Shown: positions 39,143 to 49,067, counted from the first letter of the stretch. The stretch: 64,000 nt of DNA from an uncultured Verrucomicrobiales bacterium (GCA_949373085.1 CASICJ010000008.1:1-64000), one strand, 5' to 3'. Translations and numbers: made by a program. The notes: generated by a model not told the origin, from the letters alone.

Positions 39143-40437
39143 ATGTCAAAACATATTACACGCCGTAATTTTGTGAAGTCCGCAGCGGCATTCAGCGTTG
39201 CCAGCCCAGCCATCGCAAGAACACGGAATGCCAATGAGAAGCTGAACGTCGCACTCATTGGTCTCGGAGGGCAAGGTAACTTCCAATACAATGGCCTCAA
39301 AGGCGAAAATATTGTCGCCATGTGTGACGTAGATTCCGTGCGCGCTGGGAAAATTTTCGCAGAATTTGATAGCAAGGCCAAATTTACGGATTACCGCGCA
39401 ATGTTCGACAAGATGCATAAGTCGATCGATGCCGTAGCTATCTCTACCCCCGATCATTCTCACTTTCACCCTGCCTATATCGCGATGGATCTCGGTAAAC
39501 ATGTTTACCTCGAAAAGCCTCTGGCTCACTCCGTATGGGAAGTCCGCACACTAACCAAGAAGGCCAAAGAAAACAATTTAGTCACTCAGCTCGGCTCTCA
39601 ACGCCATACCAAATCCAATATGCGTCGCGTGGTTGAGGTGATTCAGTCGGGCGCTATAGGTGATGTCTCCGAGGTTCACTCTTGGGTCAGCAGCAGCCGC
39701 GGAATGAAGCCCCGCTCAACTAAGCCACAAACTGTTCCCAATACCCTCGACTACGACCTGTGGCTTGGGCCAGCCAAAGACACGCCATACGATTCTCAAA
39801 TCACCCCCTACGGATGGCGCTTTTGGTGGGACTACGGCACCGGGTGAAACAGGCAACTGGGGCTGTCACATTCTCGATATACCCTATTGGGCACTGGACC
39901 TGAAATATCCTACACGTTGTAGTGCCAGCGGGCCCGAAGCCCATCCAGAAATGACTACAAAGAGTATGACCTCATGGTTTGAGTTCCCTGCCCGTGGAAA
40001 GCAAGTGCCCGTAAAAACTCTATTGGCATCAGGCCAAAGCCGGGCCAGCGATCTTGAAAGAACTCAGTCTTTCTTCAAAAGGCGCTAATACACTCTTTAT
40101 TGGCTCCAAAGGCATGCTCATTACAGGATTTGACCAGCACAAACTCTTACCTGAGGAAGACTACAAAGATTTCAAATACCCAGATCAAAGTATTCCAGCT
40201 TCACCAGGTTTCCATAATGAATTCATTAACGCCTGCAAAGGCGAGAAGACATCTCCTACCTGTAACTTTGCCTACACAGGCCCTCTAACCGAAACTGTTC
40301 TACTGGCCAACAACGCTTTCCGCACCAAAGAAGAGTTCGATTGGGATTCGGGAAAATTGATTTGCAAAAATGCACCCAAATCTCAAGCCTTCATTAAACC
40401 CACCTTTAAAAAAGGATGGGATCTCGGTTTAAAATAG
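39143..40437 (+). CDS. Exported Gfo/Idh/MocA-family oxidoreductase, two frameshifts
   Basis: The restored 430-aa protein starts at ATG 39143, which opens a Tat leader (SKHITRRNFVKSAAAFSVAS). Rossmann core NVALIGLGGQGNFQ, VAMCDVD, ISTPDHSHFHPAY and the EKPLAHS motif with the usual Lys; C-terminal part WRFWWDYGTGETGNWGCHIL. Two +1 shifts: GGG at about 39843 (repair gives GTGETGNWG) and an A-run near 40015 (repair gives VPVKLYWHQAKAG). Related to, but clearly distinct from, the copy at 32700. Confidence 0.82.
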
Positions 40438-40499
40438 TCCGTCAAAGGAATGCCAAATCGTATCGAAAAAAGTAACTTCCTAGGTGCCGCTTTTTCCTT

Positions 40500-40518
40500 G
40501 ATCCCGAGGATCTTTTTT
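40500..40518 (+). terminator. Candidate Rho-independent terminator
   Basis: GATCC-CGA-GGATC stem-loop (40500-40512) followed by six T's. It is 62 bp after the oxidoreductase stop and just before the SMP-30 gene. The stem is short, so efficiency is uncertain. Confidence 0.45.
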
Positions 40519-40533
40519 CTATTTTTTTGATGA

Positions 40534-41625
40534 ATGAAAAAGGGAAGGTGTATAGAACGATTATTGGGTTTCTCGATTCTTCTTTGCTCCTGCGGAGAGA
40601 AAGCAGACGTCTCTCAGAAAAAGGAAGAAAGCAAGGTAGCAGAGGTTAACGCCAGCGCAATGACCCCGGAAAACCTGACCTGCCAAGTTGAACTTCATGA
40701 CCCTAATCTGGAAATGGTTCTCGACGGGTCGGTCAAGCTTCAAGTTCTTGCGGAAGGGTTTGAAATCGCGGAGGGACCGCTCTGGATTCCTTCAATGAAG
40801 ACACTTCTTTTCACGGACGTGAAGGGGAATAAGATTCACCAGTGGTCCGAGGAAAAAGAATCCGATGTATTTCTCTCTCCTGGCGGACATACGGGAAGAG
40901 TTCCATTTTTTGAGGGCGGGGTCTTAGGCCCTAATGGTCTTGCTCTTGATACCGCAGGTAACCTCATTATCTGCCAGCATGGAGACCGGAGGCTCGCCAA
41001 GCTGGCCTTTGACAACATCACTCAGGAAGGCCTCTCGACGCTGACTGCAACCTATGAAGGCAAACGATTCAACAGCCCGAATGACCTGACCATTGCAGCC
41101 AACGGAGACATCTACTTTACCGACCCACCCTATGGTCACTGTGACATCGCGAACAGTGTCCCGGGAGAGGGGATGGTCTTTGTCGATGATAAACGGGAGA
41201 TTCCCTATTGCGGGATCTATCGTTACCAAGCTGCTACTAGCAAAGTATCTCTAGTAAACAACGAAATGGACCTACCAAACGGAATCGCGCTTTCTCCAGA
41301 CCAGAAATGGATCTATGTTGGCAGCTCAGACATGAAAGACCCCAAAATGTGGCGCTTCTCTGCGGAAGACGGTTCTGGTGGTGTCTTTTTTGAAGGCCCT
41401 TATGGAGAAGCCGACGCCGGTTGGTTTGATGGAATGAAGATGCACTCAAGCGGGAATCTCTTTGCAACAGGACCGGGTGGACTCCTAGTGATTTCCCCAG
41501 AAGGTGAAAAGCTTGCGACAATAAGGCTTCCGGATCCGATCACTAACTGCTGTTTTGACGAAAATGAGGAGTATCTTTATGTGACAGCGTTTGCCTATGT
41601 CGCTCGATTTAAGTTAAAAGGATAA
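40534..41625 (+). CDS. SMP-30/gluconolactonase-like lipoprotein
   Basis: 363 aa. Lipoprotein leader with lipobox around LLCSC (Cys about 20), then a six-bladed propeller: AEGPLWIPSMKTLLFTDV with the metal-binding Glu, NGLALDTAGNLIICQHGDRR, FNSPNDLTIAANGDIYFTDP (Asn), and MDLPNGIALSPDQKWIYVG (Asn/Asp). Family members open sugar lactones (for example gluconolactone) with a divalent metal. Outer-membrane or periplasmic anchoring fits sugar oxidation alongside the exported Gfo/Idh enzyme upstream. Confidence 0.85.
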   Translation: MKKGRCIERLLGFSILLCSCGEKADVSQKKEESKVAEVNASAMTPENLTCQVELHDPNLEMVLDGSVKLQVLAEGFEIAEGPLWIPSMKTLLFTDVKGNKIHQWSEEKESDVFLSPGGHTGRVPFFEGGVLGPNGLALDTAGNLIICQHGDRRLAKLAFDNITQEGLSTLTATYEGKRFNSPNDLTIAANGDIYFTDPPYGHCDIANSVPGEGMVFVDDKREIPYCGIYRYQAATSKVSLVNNEMDLPNGIALSPDQKWIYVGSSDMKDPKMWRFSAEDGSGGVFFEGPYGEADAGWFDGMKMHSSGNLFATGPGGLLVISPEGEKLATIRLPDPITNCCFDENEEYLYVTAFAYVARFKLKG

Positions 41626-41722
41626 CGCCTCAAGCTTAAAGACCTAGCTACAAGTCCCTATTGCAAAAGAATCTTCCCGCCATCTTCAGATTACCTATCT
41701 CATAAAATAGATTCTTGGCTGC

Positions 41723-42829
41723 CTACAAAGCCTTTTTCCAGACCTGCAAGAGGAGTTTGTCATCTCGGACCTTAGAAATGGTAAGCGGGAAAACTGTGTT
41801 TTGATTGATACTGATTCCGGGGCTCATCGGTTGAAAGGGCTGTCCACCTGTGGAGGTTCTTATTTCAAAGTTTCCCTCAGGAATATTTTTCACGGTGACG
41901 CTGACCTCCTCAGCTTCTTTGTTATAAGAATTCACAGACAGCTCCACTGGAACGCATCCGAGTAATCCTGAGCTGGTGTAACGAGAAACATAATCCCAGA
42001 TTACTTGGGTAGCGAAAGACGGCCAAACATGTTCCCCGTCTTGGATACGGTAATGCGCAACATCATAGCAAGCGTCTCCTCTATTCCATAAAAATCGAGT
42101 TACCCCCGGAGCAAACTGGCTAGTTACAGGAGTCCCCTCACTTCCATTTTTTAAAACCCAGTGTTCACTGAGTTGGTTCATCGAAATGGAGTATTGGTTT
42201 CCATTATAAGGATTATAAAAATCATTTGTCCCATGGATTGAGAGTATTCCTACGCGATCATTACTGGGGCATTCCTCAAGGGTCCACTGCCACATACTGG
42301 CTGCCACGGAGGATACTGCGGCAAAACGATCACCAAGGTAACACGCCAGATCCCATACGAAATTCCCCCCTAGTGAAAAGCCACATGCATAAATCCTACT
42401 CGAATTTACGGAGTAATCCATTTTAAGAAAATCGATCATTGCTCCTGTAAAACCTATATCGTCAGTGCCATTGTCATACGGTCCTATGGTATTCCAATTA
42501 GATGAACCTTGCGGGTCCTTTTCATCACGGATTACTGCACCTTGGGGATAAACGACGATAAATCGTTGATCATCTGCAAGAGCACGAAAATCAGCCGTGA
42601 AGCTCATCATACCTTCCGCTGAACCATTTCCACCGTGAAAACAGAAAAGGACAGGAAGCGATTCTGTATGAGTAAAATTCTTGGGTAAATAGACAATGAA
42701 TTGCCGATCAAGACCGCCTAAATTAAGTGTTTTGTTTAGAGTCTCCTGTGCCTGAACAATTCCCACACCAGAAATCAGTAATAAAAAGTAAAACAGGCTT
42801 CGAATGATTTTAATTAAGACTACTCTCAC
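41723..42829 (-). CDS. Secreted PHB-depolymerase/feruloyl-esterase-like (CE1-type) hydrolase
   Basis: 368 aa with signal peptide (RSLFYFLLLISGVGIVQA). Catalytic domain: LPVLFCFHGGNGSAEG, FIVVYPQGA, nucleophile elbow ACGFSLGGNFVWDLAC, GILSIHGTND (Asp), and a late His in QDGEHVWPS. This is the LpqC/CE1 pattern for esterases removing acyl or feruloyl groups from polysaccharides, or degrading polyesters. The last 90 residues form a beta-rich accessory module. Stands alone on the minus strand. Confidence 0.82.
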   Translation of the reverse strand: MRVVLIKIIRSLFYFLLLISGVGIVQAQETLNKTLNLGGLDRQFIVYLPKNFTHTESLPVLFCFHGGNGSAEGMMSFTADFRALADDQRFIVVYPQGAVIRDEKDPQGSSNWNTIGPYDNGTDDIGFTGAMIDFLKMDYSVNSSRIYACGFSLGGNFVWDLACYLGDRFAAVSSVAASMWQWTLEECPSNDRVGILSIHGTNDFYNPYNGNQYSISMNQLSEHWVLKNGSEGTPVTSQFAPGVTRFLWNRGDACYDVAHYRIQDGEHVWPSFATQVIWDYVSRYTSSGLLGCVPVELSVNSYNKEAEEVSVTVKNIPEGNFEIRTSTGGQPFQPMSPGISINQNTVFPLTISKVRDDKLLLQVWKKAL

Positions 42830-43053
42830 TTCTTTGAAAATTTAAGCTCCGTGAAAACATTGAAAAGCTAAAACGCAGATCTTTAAAATGAATGTGAATC
42901 GTATTTCGGTTCTCGCCTTGTCACTGTCTGAATCATCAGAAAAAACATGACACTCTTTTATTATTCAAGCCTTCTCCTCTTCAGCCCACAAACCCACCAC
43001 AATAAAAATGAATTCCTAACACCTTGAAAACAAAGTATAAAAAAAAGTCGCAA

Positions 43054-43896
43054 ATGAAATTACTCACAAAAGAACAATTAAGCGATTATGACCGTGATGG
43101 TTACATCGTGGTTCGCAATCTCTTTTCCAAAGACGAAATTGACTTGCTTGGACAAGCTGCCCGTAGCGATAACGAAATGGATAAATCATCCACTCGAAGA
43201 GACGACGGAGAAGGCAATGCAGTTCGCCTAGCTCTATGGAATCATCCAGGTGATGGAATCTACGGAATGTTTGCCCGATGCCGTAAGATGGTCGATCGCG
43301 TTGAAGAAATACTCGAAGACGAGCCATATCATTACCATTCAAAAATGATATTAAAAGATGCGAAGGTAGGCGGAGCTTGGGCGTGGCATCAGGACTATGG
43401 ATACTGGTATCAGAATGGCGTACTCTCCCCAAATCTGTGTAGTGTTATGATAGCGGTGGATCGGGCAACGATTGAAAACGGATGTATGCAGGTAATTAAA
43501 GGATCCCATAAGTTGGGTAGGATTAACCATATTCTTTCAGGAGATCAGGCCGGAGCTGATATGGAACGGGTCGAAGAAGCAAAGAAGAGACTGGATCTCG
43601 TTCATGTCACAATGGAGCCGGGCGATGCCTTATTTTTCCATTCCAACACATTACATTCTTCCGATGCCAATGAGTCTGATCATCCACGCTGGGCTATGAT
43701 TTGCTGTTATAATGCAGCCTCTAATGATCCATACAAGGATTCCCATCATCCCAGATACACCAAGCTGGAAACGGTCGAAGATAATCGTATCCTTGCTAGC
43801 GGATATGACCATGCAAGTCGTATGCAAACCGAGTTTGCCGATCTTAACCGGGACGATACGAGCGCTAAAAGCCTGAAAAAAAGTCAATCATCATGA
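43054..43896 (+). CDS. Phytanoyl-CoA dioxygenase (PhyH)-family Fe(II)/2-oxoglutarate oxygenase
   Basis: 280 aa from ATG 43054 (MKLLTKEQLSDYDRDGYIVV); a TTG at 43024 gives ten more basic residues. Iron ligands: H112 and D114 in AWHQDYGYW, distal His in FFHSNTLHSSDANES (about 201); an Arg that could bind 2-oxoglutarate follows in HPRWAM. PhyH enzymes hydroxylate diverse small molecules. The ectoine-hydroxylase signature is not present. The next gene is a BCCT transporter, so the substrate may be an imported quaternary amine; that is inference from position only. Confidence 0.82.
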   Translation: MKLLTKEQLSDYDRDGYIVVRNLFSKDEIDLLGQAARSDNEMDKSSTRRDDGEGNAVRLALWNHPGDGIYGMFARCRKMVDRVEEILEDEPYHYHSKMILKDAKVGGAWAWHQDYGYWYQNGVLSPNLCSVMIAVDRATIENGCMQVIKGSHKLGRINHILSGDQAGADMERVEEAKKRLDLVHVTMEPGDALFFHSNTLHSSDANESDHPRWAMICCYNAASNDPYKDSHHPRYTKLETVEDNRILASGYDHASRMQTEFADLNRDDTSAKSLKKSQSS

Positions 43897-44188
43897 AACC
43901 GGGAATAGTCAGCGCTACATTTTAAAAGGCCTGAACAAGCAAACCTTAGCGTCAAAAATCGGCTTAGGAGAGACGCGAAGGAGAAGGAGCCGTAAGCCTT
44001 GCTATCAAGCCGTGTCTAGTTATCTCGGAAACAGCGTGGGTATTTTTCTTCTGCGATCTAGCCCAAAAAACTCAGAGCTCCATAATATTTAAAGACGGTT
44101 TAAGACTATTTAAGGATCCTTATTTCTTTCTTTCCAATTGATCCAAGAAATTCCTTTTCCCTTTTCTTTCCAACCAACTTCGGTCTAA
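43897..44188. other. Leader region before the BCCT gene
   Basis: 292 bp. Contains a possible stem GGCTTA (43961-43966) / TAAGCC (43993-43998) and purine-rich loops. No known riboswitch consensus fits. Weak repeat-like sequence (CTCCGGTTAAGAGCAAACCC, 44201-44220) occurs just inside the following ORF, which suggests the BCCT start may be later than annotated. Confidence 0.3.
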
Positions 44189-45862
44189 TTGGAGATTCCC
44201 CTCCGGTTAAGAGCAAACCCCTACCACCTAGCAGCCAGCTACTTCTTGAAGGATCGTAACAATATAAGCAACTCTCAACCAAAAGTTGATTGGCCGGTAT
44301 TTATTGTAGCCGTAATCATTATTTTACTTTGTGCGATCCCCCTTTTAATTTTTCCTAAGGAAGCCTCACAAATCCTGCAAGATGGTCGCGATGTTATAAT
44401 GACCAATTTCTTGTGGCTTTATCTTATTGTCGGCATCAGTGCTTTTTCGTTTTGTCTTTGGCTGGTCCTTGGACGCTATGCTCACGTTAAATTAGGTGCT
44501 CCAGATGAGCCGCCCGAATATTCCAATATCCACTGGGTCTCTATGATGTTTACCACAGCGATAGGTGCTAGTGTCATCGCATGGGGTTTTGCCGAACCGA
44601 TCTTTTACCTGCAAACTCCACCTCTAGGGATCGAGGTCGGATCAAGTAAGTCTTTTGAGTGGGCACATATGTATCCTCTCTTTCATTGGGGTATCGTCCC
44701 ATGGTCAATGTATGCACTGCCGTCGGTGCCGATTGCATACATGCTCTATGTGAAACGCTATCCAGTGCTTCGCATAAGTAGTGCCTGTGATGGCGCTTTA
44801 CCAAAGCGTGGACGTGGTCAGATAAAAACGATTATCGATATTTTAATCGTCTTAGGAATTGTTGGTGGAGTAGCTACATCTCTTGGCTTGGGCGTGCCTT
44901 TACTCTCCGCAATGTTAGCCACCTTATTTGAAATTCCCGACAATATGATCATTAAGATGAGCGTTCTCTTCTTATGGACATTATTATTTGGCGCTAGCGT
45001 CTATCGCGGGCTGAAATCAGGCATTAAGGTGCTTGCTAACATTAATATTGTCTTAGCTATTTTCGCTATTCTCTTCGTTCTAATAGCGGGTCCCGGCGTA
45101 TTTATTATGGACCTCACGGTTAATAGTATTGGGTTGATGTTTAACAATCTTATACGGGCAGCTACTTGGACAGATCCCATTCAGAATGGCAGTTTTCCCG
45201 AGGATTGGACTGGGTTTTACTGGGGATGGTGGCTCGCTTACACCGGAATGGTTGGATTGTTCTTTGGCCGGATTTCTCGTGGCCGCACGATCCGTCAATT
45301 GGTTTTAGGAGTGATCTGTTGGGGGAGCTTGGGTACTTGGATGTTCTTAGCAGTGATGGGGGGGTATTCGCTTTATTTGGAAAACACTGGAACCCTTGCT
45401 GTTAACGAAATTTTGAGTAATCAGGGCATGTCATATGTTAATGCATTGGTCATACAAAGTTTGCCTTTTGGCAAATTCACCCTGTTTATATTCACCCTCT
45501 TATCGATCGTTTTTTACGCCACCACCATTGATTCATCGGCTTATGTCCTTTCTAGTATCTCGGCTAAAAACCTAGAAAGTGGTGCCGAGCCAAAACGATG
45601 GAATCGCTTGGCATGGGCAGGTTTATTGGCATTAATCAGCGCCGGCATAATACAAACCGGTGCTCTGGACACTGTATTGTCAATTACTGTTCTGAGCTCA
45701 GTCCCTCTAATCCCTATCCTCTTGCTACTGAGCATATCCTTGGTCAGATGGCTAAAAAAAGATTTTGGGGATAAAGTGGGCCCAAAAGAAATATCTATGG
45801 CACTCAAGGATGTAGAATCAAAATCGTTGGCCTCTCGAGAGGAACAGTCTAATACGAAATAA
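44189..45862 (+). CDS. BCCT-family betaine/carnitine/choline transporter
   Basis: 557 aa if the TTG at 44189 is used; a TTG at 44246 (LKDRNNISNSQ) is a better-placed start, as the first helix begins at PVFIVAVIII. Twelve membrane segments are visible. The BCCT signature is WGWWLAYTGMVGLFFGRISR (normally W-x-x-W-x-x-W-x-P-F-x-G-x-F-I-A-R-I-S-R-G-R-T), with GASVIAWGFAEP and FHWGIVPWSMYA in the substrate-site helices. Imports a quaternary ammonium compound by proton or sodium symport, for osmoprotection or catabolism. Next to a PhyH oxygenase. Confidence 0.85.
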   Translation: MEIPLRLRANPYHLAASYFLKDRNNISNSQPKVDWPVFIVAVIIILLCAIPLLIFPKEASQILQDGRDVIMTNFLWLYLIVGISAFSFCLWLVLGRYAHVKLGAPDEPPEYSNIHWVSMMFTTAIGASVIAWGFAEPIFYLQTPPLGIEVGSSKSFEWAHMYPLFHWGIVPWSMYALPSVPIAYMLYVKRYPVLRISSACDGALPKRGRGQIKTIIDILIVLGIVGGVATSLGLGVPLLSAMLATLFEIPDNMIIKMSVLFLWTLLFGASVYRGLKSGIKVLANINIVLAIFAILFVLIAGPGVFIMDLTVNSIGLMFNNLIRAATWTDPIQNGSFPEDWTGFYWGWWLAYTGMVGLFFGRISRGRTIRQLVLGVICWGSLGTWMFLAVMGGYSLYLENTGTLAVNEILSNQGMSYVNALVIQSLPFGKFTLFIFTLLSIVFYATTIDSSAYVLSSISAKNLESGAEPKRWNRLAWAGLLALISAGIIQTGALDTVLSITVLSSVPLIPILLLLSISLVRWLKKDFGDKVGPKEISMALKDVESKSLASREEQSNTK

Positions 45863-45910
45863 ATCCACTCACCGTTCCGCTCTAAAGGCAGCTCCAAAAG
45901 CCGAGAAAAT

Positions 45911-45933
45911 CTTCCCACAGCAGAGTTGGGAAG
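45911..45933. terminator. Hairpin between convergent genes
   Basis: CTTCCCA (45911-45917) and TGGGAAG (45927-45933) form a 7-bp stem with a 9-nt loop, midway between the BCCT stop (45862) and the end of the minus-strand hydrolase (46004). No strong T-run on either side, so a bidirectional terminator is only a suggestion. Confidence 0.3.
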
Positions 45934-46003
45934 TCTCTTAAGAAGGCTTTGAAAACTCTTTAAGCTATTTAAAGCCCGCCCAATTTTACTTGAAAGCAAT
46001 CTT

Positions 46004-47512
46004 CTAGAATTTACCTTTTAAGATCTCTAAATTCCTAGGCCCAAATAGCGAGTGACGTAATTGGCTGGTCCAAGTCACCCGGTTATTAGCGAAGCGAAAC
46101 GTATATATAATACTTCCCGGTGTTTCGGTAAGATAGATCTTTGCCTGATACTCATTCGGTTTAACCCAAGCGCCACTGGCACCAATTCTACTCCTCATAT
46201 TTTGTGTATAAGGCAGGTGATCGTTCAATTTGGAAGTGATATGGTTCTCACTTCCAAGGTAAAGAGTTTCCATTCCATGATCCATTTCCATGGTAATCCA
46301 ATGGTCTTTTCCATGGAGGTCAAAAGAGACTGAGTTAACACCAGCTTCATTTTCAAAAACTTGAAATTTTCTCTGAGCAAGTTTTTGCGATATTGGAGAC
46401 CGTGCTTCTCCCTCAACTAATGGGAGACTTAAGCCATTCAATTTAAAAGCCAAAGACTGCAAAATCGTAGTATCGGGCTCAATAGGCTTTGGCGCCATGG
46501 CCGGCAGGAGGATTTCCCATACAGCTTCCATTACCCCTCCCATATCATTCGTTCCCGATGTAATCGCGACCACCATTTCGTGCTCGGGAATAACGATGCA
46601 GAATTGTCCGAATGCACCATCCCCGCGGTAACAGTTGTTTCGACAACGCCAAAATTGAAACCCATATCCCTGATCCCAATCATTATCGGGGTTACTCCCA
46701 TTAGAAGTTTGTTTCGAGGTTGCCTCCTGAACCCAGGCTTCTGAAAGGATACGTTTCCCCTGCCACATCCCCTTCTGAAGGTAGAGCTGACCTAACTTCG
46801 CAATATCCTCAGTAGTGACCCTGAGTCCCCAACCGCCCGTATTGATTCCGTCTGGTGAGCGATCCCAATCAGGCTTCTTAATCCCCAACGGTTGAAAGAG
46901 ACGTTCGTCCAGATAGTCCACAACCATTTCACCTGTAACCGATTGCACAATCGCCGAGAGCATATAGGTAGCCGCGGAGTTGTATTGAAAATGAGTTCCT
47001 GGCTTGAACTCTATTTCCGAATGAAGAAAAGCCCTCACCCAATGAGACTCCGTATTGAAAAGTAGCGGTTCCTTGCGATGCCCAGTCGTCATTGTAAGTA
47101 AATCCCGAATGCGCATAGCCTTGAGCTGCCAACTTGGATCGGCTGGCGTATCATCTGGAAAAAATGAAATCACCGGATCATTAAGTGACAGCTGGCCCTC
47201 CTCAATCGCTAATCCAACAGCTGTAGAAGTGAAGCTCTTGCTCAGCGAATGCATGAGATGCGGCGTCGTTTCATCAAATGGTGCCCACCATCCTTGCGCG
47301 ATCCGTTTGCCGCGACGAAGAATCATAAAGCTATGAACCGCATCAATATCTTTCTCCAGCCGTTCGATAAAAGACAAGATAGCAGCCGAGGGAACCCCTT
47401 CTTTCTCGGGAGGACTAGACGGTAGCGAAACAGGATTCTGCGCAAGTGCTCCAGCACAAAATAGGATTCCAAAGAATGAGCTAAAAACCTTGAAAGAACC
47501 TACCGCCTTCAT
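46004..47512 (-). CDS. Serine beta-lactamase-fold hydrolase (class C/esterase type)
   Basis: 502 aa with signal peptide (KVFSSFFGILFCAGALA). Active-site SxxK as MHSLSKSFTS (Ser89/Lys92), a Tyr in FQYNSAATYM, and a late GDGAFGQFCIVIPEHEMVV strand where the family has its third (H/K-x-G) motif. This is the penicillin-binding/EstB-type family, mostly esterases or peptidases rather than true beta-lactamases. A beta-rich C-terminal domain of about 130 residues follows. Periplasmic. Confidence 0.82.
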   Translation of the reverse strand: MKAVGSFKVFSSFFGILFCAGALAQNPVSLPSSPPEKEGVPSAAILSFIERLEKDIDAVHSFMILRRGKRIAQGWWAPFDETTPHLMHSLSKSFTSTAVGLAIEEGQLSLNDPVISFFPDDTPADPSWQLKAMRIRDLLTMTTGHRKEPLLFNTESHWVRAFLHSEIEFKPGTHFQYNSAATYMLSAIVQSVTGEMVVDYLDERLFQPLGIKKPDWDRSPDGINTGGWGLRVTTEDIAKLGQLYLQKGMWQGKRILSEAWVQEATSKQTSNGSNPDNDWDQGYGFQFWRCRNNCYRGDGAFGQFCIVIPEHEMVVAITSGTNDMGGVMEAVWEILLPAMAPKPIEPDTTILQSLAFKLNGLSLPLVEGEARSPISQKLAQRKFQVFENEAGVNSVSFDLHGKDHWITMEMDHGMETLYLGSENHITSKLNDHLPYTQNMRSRIGASGAWVKPNEYQAKIYLTETPGSIIYTFRFANNRVTWTSQLRHSLFGPRNLEILKGKF

Positions 47513-47619
47513 TGATCAAAGAATCCCAAATTCTTTAAATAACAAAAGAGGTTTTTTCGAATCCTTGTAGACCCTTCATTTTCTCTTCCCTCATTCTCCC
47601 TCATCACTACCTTGAAGAA

Positions 47620-48960
47620 ATGCGATGCTTCCTCTCTAAGCTCGGCTTGGTTATACTCCCTTGCCTCTTTTCTTTCCTCGCCGAAGCACAGACCACTACC
47701 TTCCGAGTAGACATGTCGGTTCAAATCGCGATTGGCCGCTACGATCCGGGCAACGATCTACTTCTGGTCCGGGGGCCCTTCAATAGTTGGGTCGGCACTG
47801 ACTTAACCTTTGTGGCCGGCAGTAACTTTATCTACGAAGCTGAGATCGATATTTTTGAGACGGACGGAGCTCAGGCTGACTTCAAGTTCTTTATCGGCAG
47901 TGCTGCCTCCGGCGACATCTGGGAAGGCAACGTAGGCACAGGCGAAAACGGTAATCGCAGGTTTAACTATCAGGCTGGAGGGCAAATTCTCGAAACCGTT
48001 TTCTTTGATGATCTCGAGACAAACCCTGGCGGAGGAGTCAAAGTCACTTTTCAGGTCAATATGGACCCACTTCTTCAAGACGGACTTTTTCTGCCTGAGT
48101 TCGATTGGTTGGAGGTGCGTGGTGCGTTCAATAGCTGGGCGGCCGGATTCGAACTTGAGCCCATATCGGAGGGATCGCCGATCTACGCCGGATCTACTAC
48201 CATCAAATCCATCGCTCCCGGCGACAGCGTCGAATACAAATACGTCTATAACGGTGGACAGTGGGAAAATGGAAGTAACCGGAAATTTATCCTAGCGGAG
48301 CAGGCCCTCCAGGTCCTTCCTATCCGCTACTTTAGCGATATTGGACCTGGTTCAAATCTCACCGAAGACACCAAGATCGTCATTTCAGTAAACATGAACA
48401 ACGCTCTCGCCTTGAATGGGACGCCCTTTAATTTGGAAACGGATAGGGTCTACCTCAATGGTGAGTTTTCCGAATTCACCTGGTGGGAATGGTCATTTCC
48501 ACCGGATGGGTTCGAACTCCTCGACGATGGAACTGCCGAATCAGGAGATGCCGTGGAGGGGGATGGAATCTACAGCATCAAATTCCAAGCCCTAGCCGGC
48601 CAACCTAAGAGAATAGAATACAAGTTCTCCATCAATGGCGAGGATAGCGAAGCCGATTTCCAGAATAATCACATCCGCTATATCCGTGAGACTGGAAATT
48701 ATCCCCTGCCCGTGGACCAGTTCGGTAATATGGTGCACGAGCCCGAGGTTTTATCCTCTAATCTAGGAGTAATTACCATTAATGGCCCCGTCGATGGCAT
48801 GGTCACCTTAAGCTGGGAGAACACAGACGCGGTTCTACAACACTCGGAAAGTTTGGCCCCTAGTTCTTGGCAAAACATTCCCAACTCTCAAGGAGATCGC
48901 GAAATGGTGTTCTCGGCGACCGAGATTTCGAAAAACTACTTCAGATTAGCCACACCCTGA
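47620..48960 (+). CDS. Secreted protein with three starch-binding-like modules and C-terminal FRL domain
   Basis: 446 aa with signal peptide (CFLSKLGLVILPCLFSFLAE). Three consecutive beta-sandwich modules of about 110-120 residues: each begins with a strand of type FRVDMS/FQVNMD/ISVNMN and the first two contain LLLVRGPFNSW and LEVRGAFNSW; the third has VYLNGEFSEFTWWEW. This is the pattern of CBM48/SusE-like carbohydrate-binding domains. The end (VTLSWENTDAVLQHSESLA ... NYFRLA) is the verrucomicrobial LxxSxxLxxW...FRL domain. No catalytic domain, so a glycan-binding surface protein is likely. Confidence 0.72.
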   Translation: MRCFLSKLGLVILPCLFSFLAEAQTTTFRVDMSVQIAIGRYDPGNDLLLVRGPFNSWVGTDLTFVAGSNFIYEAEIDIFETDGAQADFKFFIGSAASGDIWEGNVGTGENGNRRFNYQAGGQILETVFFDDLETNPGGGVKVTFQVNMDPLLQDGLFLPEFDWLEVRGAFNSWAAGFELEPISEGSPIYAGSTTIKSIAPGDSVEYKYVYNGGQWENGSNRKFILAEQALQVLPIRYFSDIGPGSNLTEDTKIVISVNMNNALALNGTPFNLETDRVYLNGEFSEFTWWEWSFPPDGFELLDDGTAESGDAVEGDGIYSIKFQALAGQPKRIEYKFSINGEDSEADFQNNHIRYIRETGNYPLPVDQFGNMVHEPEVLSSNLGVITINGPVDGMVTLSWENTDAVLQHSESLAPSSWQNIPNSQGDREMVFSATEISKNYFRLATP

Positions 48961-49019
48961 TGTCCTAGCCTTTATCAGACCTGTGGGTGGTCCTTAAGTG
49001 GATGTATGATTCCGAGGCT

Positions 49020-49067
49020 GATGCAACCTTCCCAGCCTAAGGGGATTTCTAGCAAACCCTTAAACGT
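49020..49067 (+). repeat. Dispersed intergenic repeat, copy F (3' half)
   Basis: GATGCAACCTTCCCAGCCTA followed by AGGGGATTTCTAGCAAACCC. It shares a CTAGCAA core with copy E and GATTTCTAGCAAA with the sequence at 19247. Lies between convergent genes. Confidence 0.5.

Noticed and set aside
43054-43896. Ectoine hydroxylase (EctD) call for the PhyH gene
   Set aside because: The EctD signature around the first iron ligands is absent; only the general PhyH pattern is present.
43961-43998. Glycine-type riboswitch before the BCCT gene
   Set aside because: GGAGAG and GAAGGAG words recall it, but the conserved core spacing and the later CUCAGG segment are missing.
46028-46040. AAATTCCTAGG as another copy of the dispersed repeat
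   Set aside because: It is inside the coding end of the beta-lactamase-fold gene and the rest of the consensus is missing.
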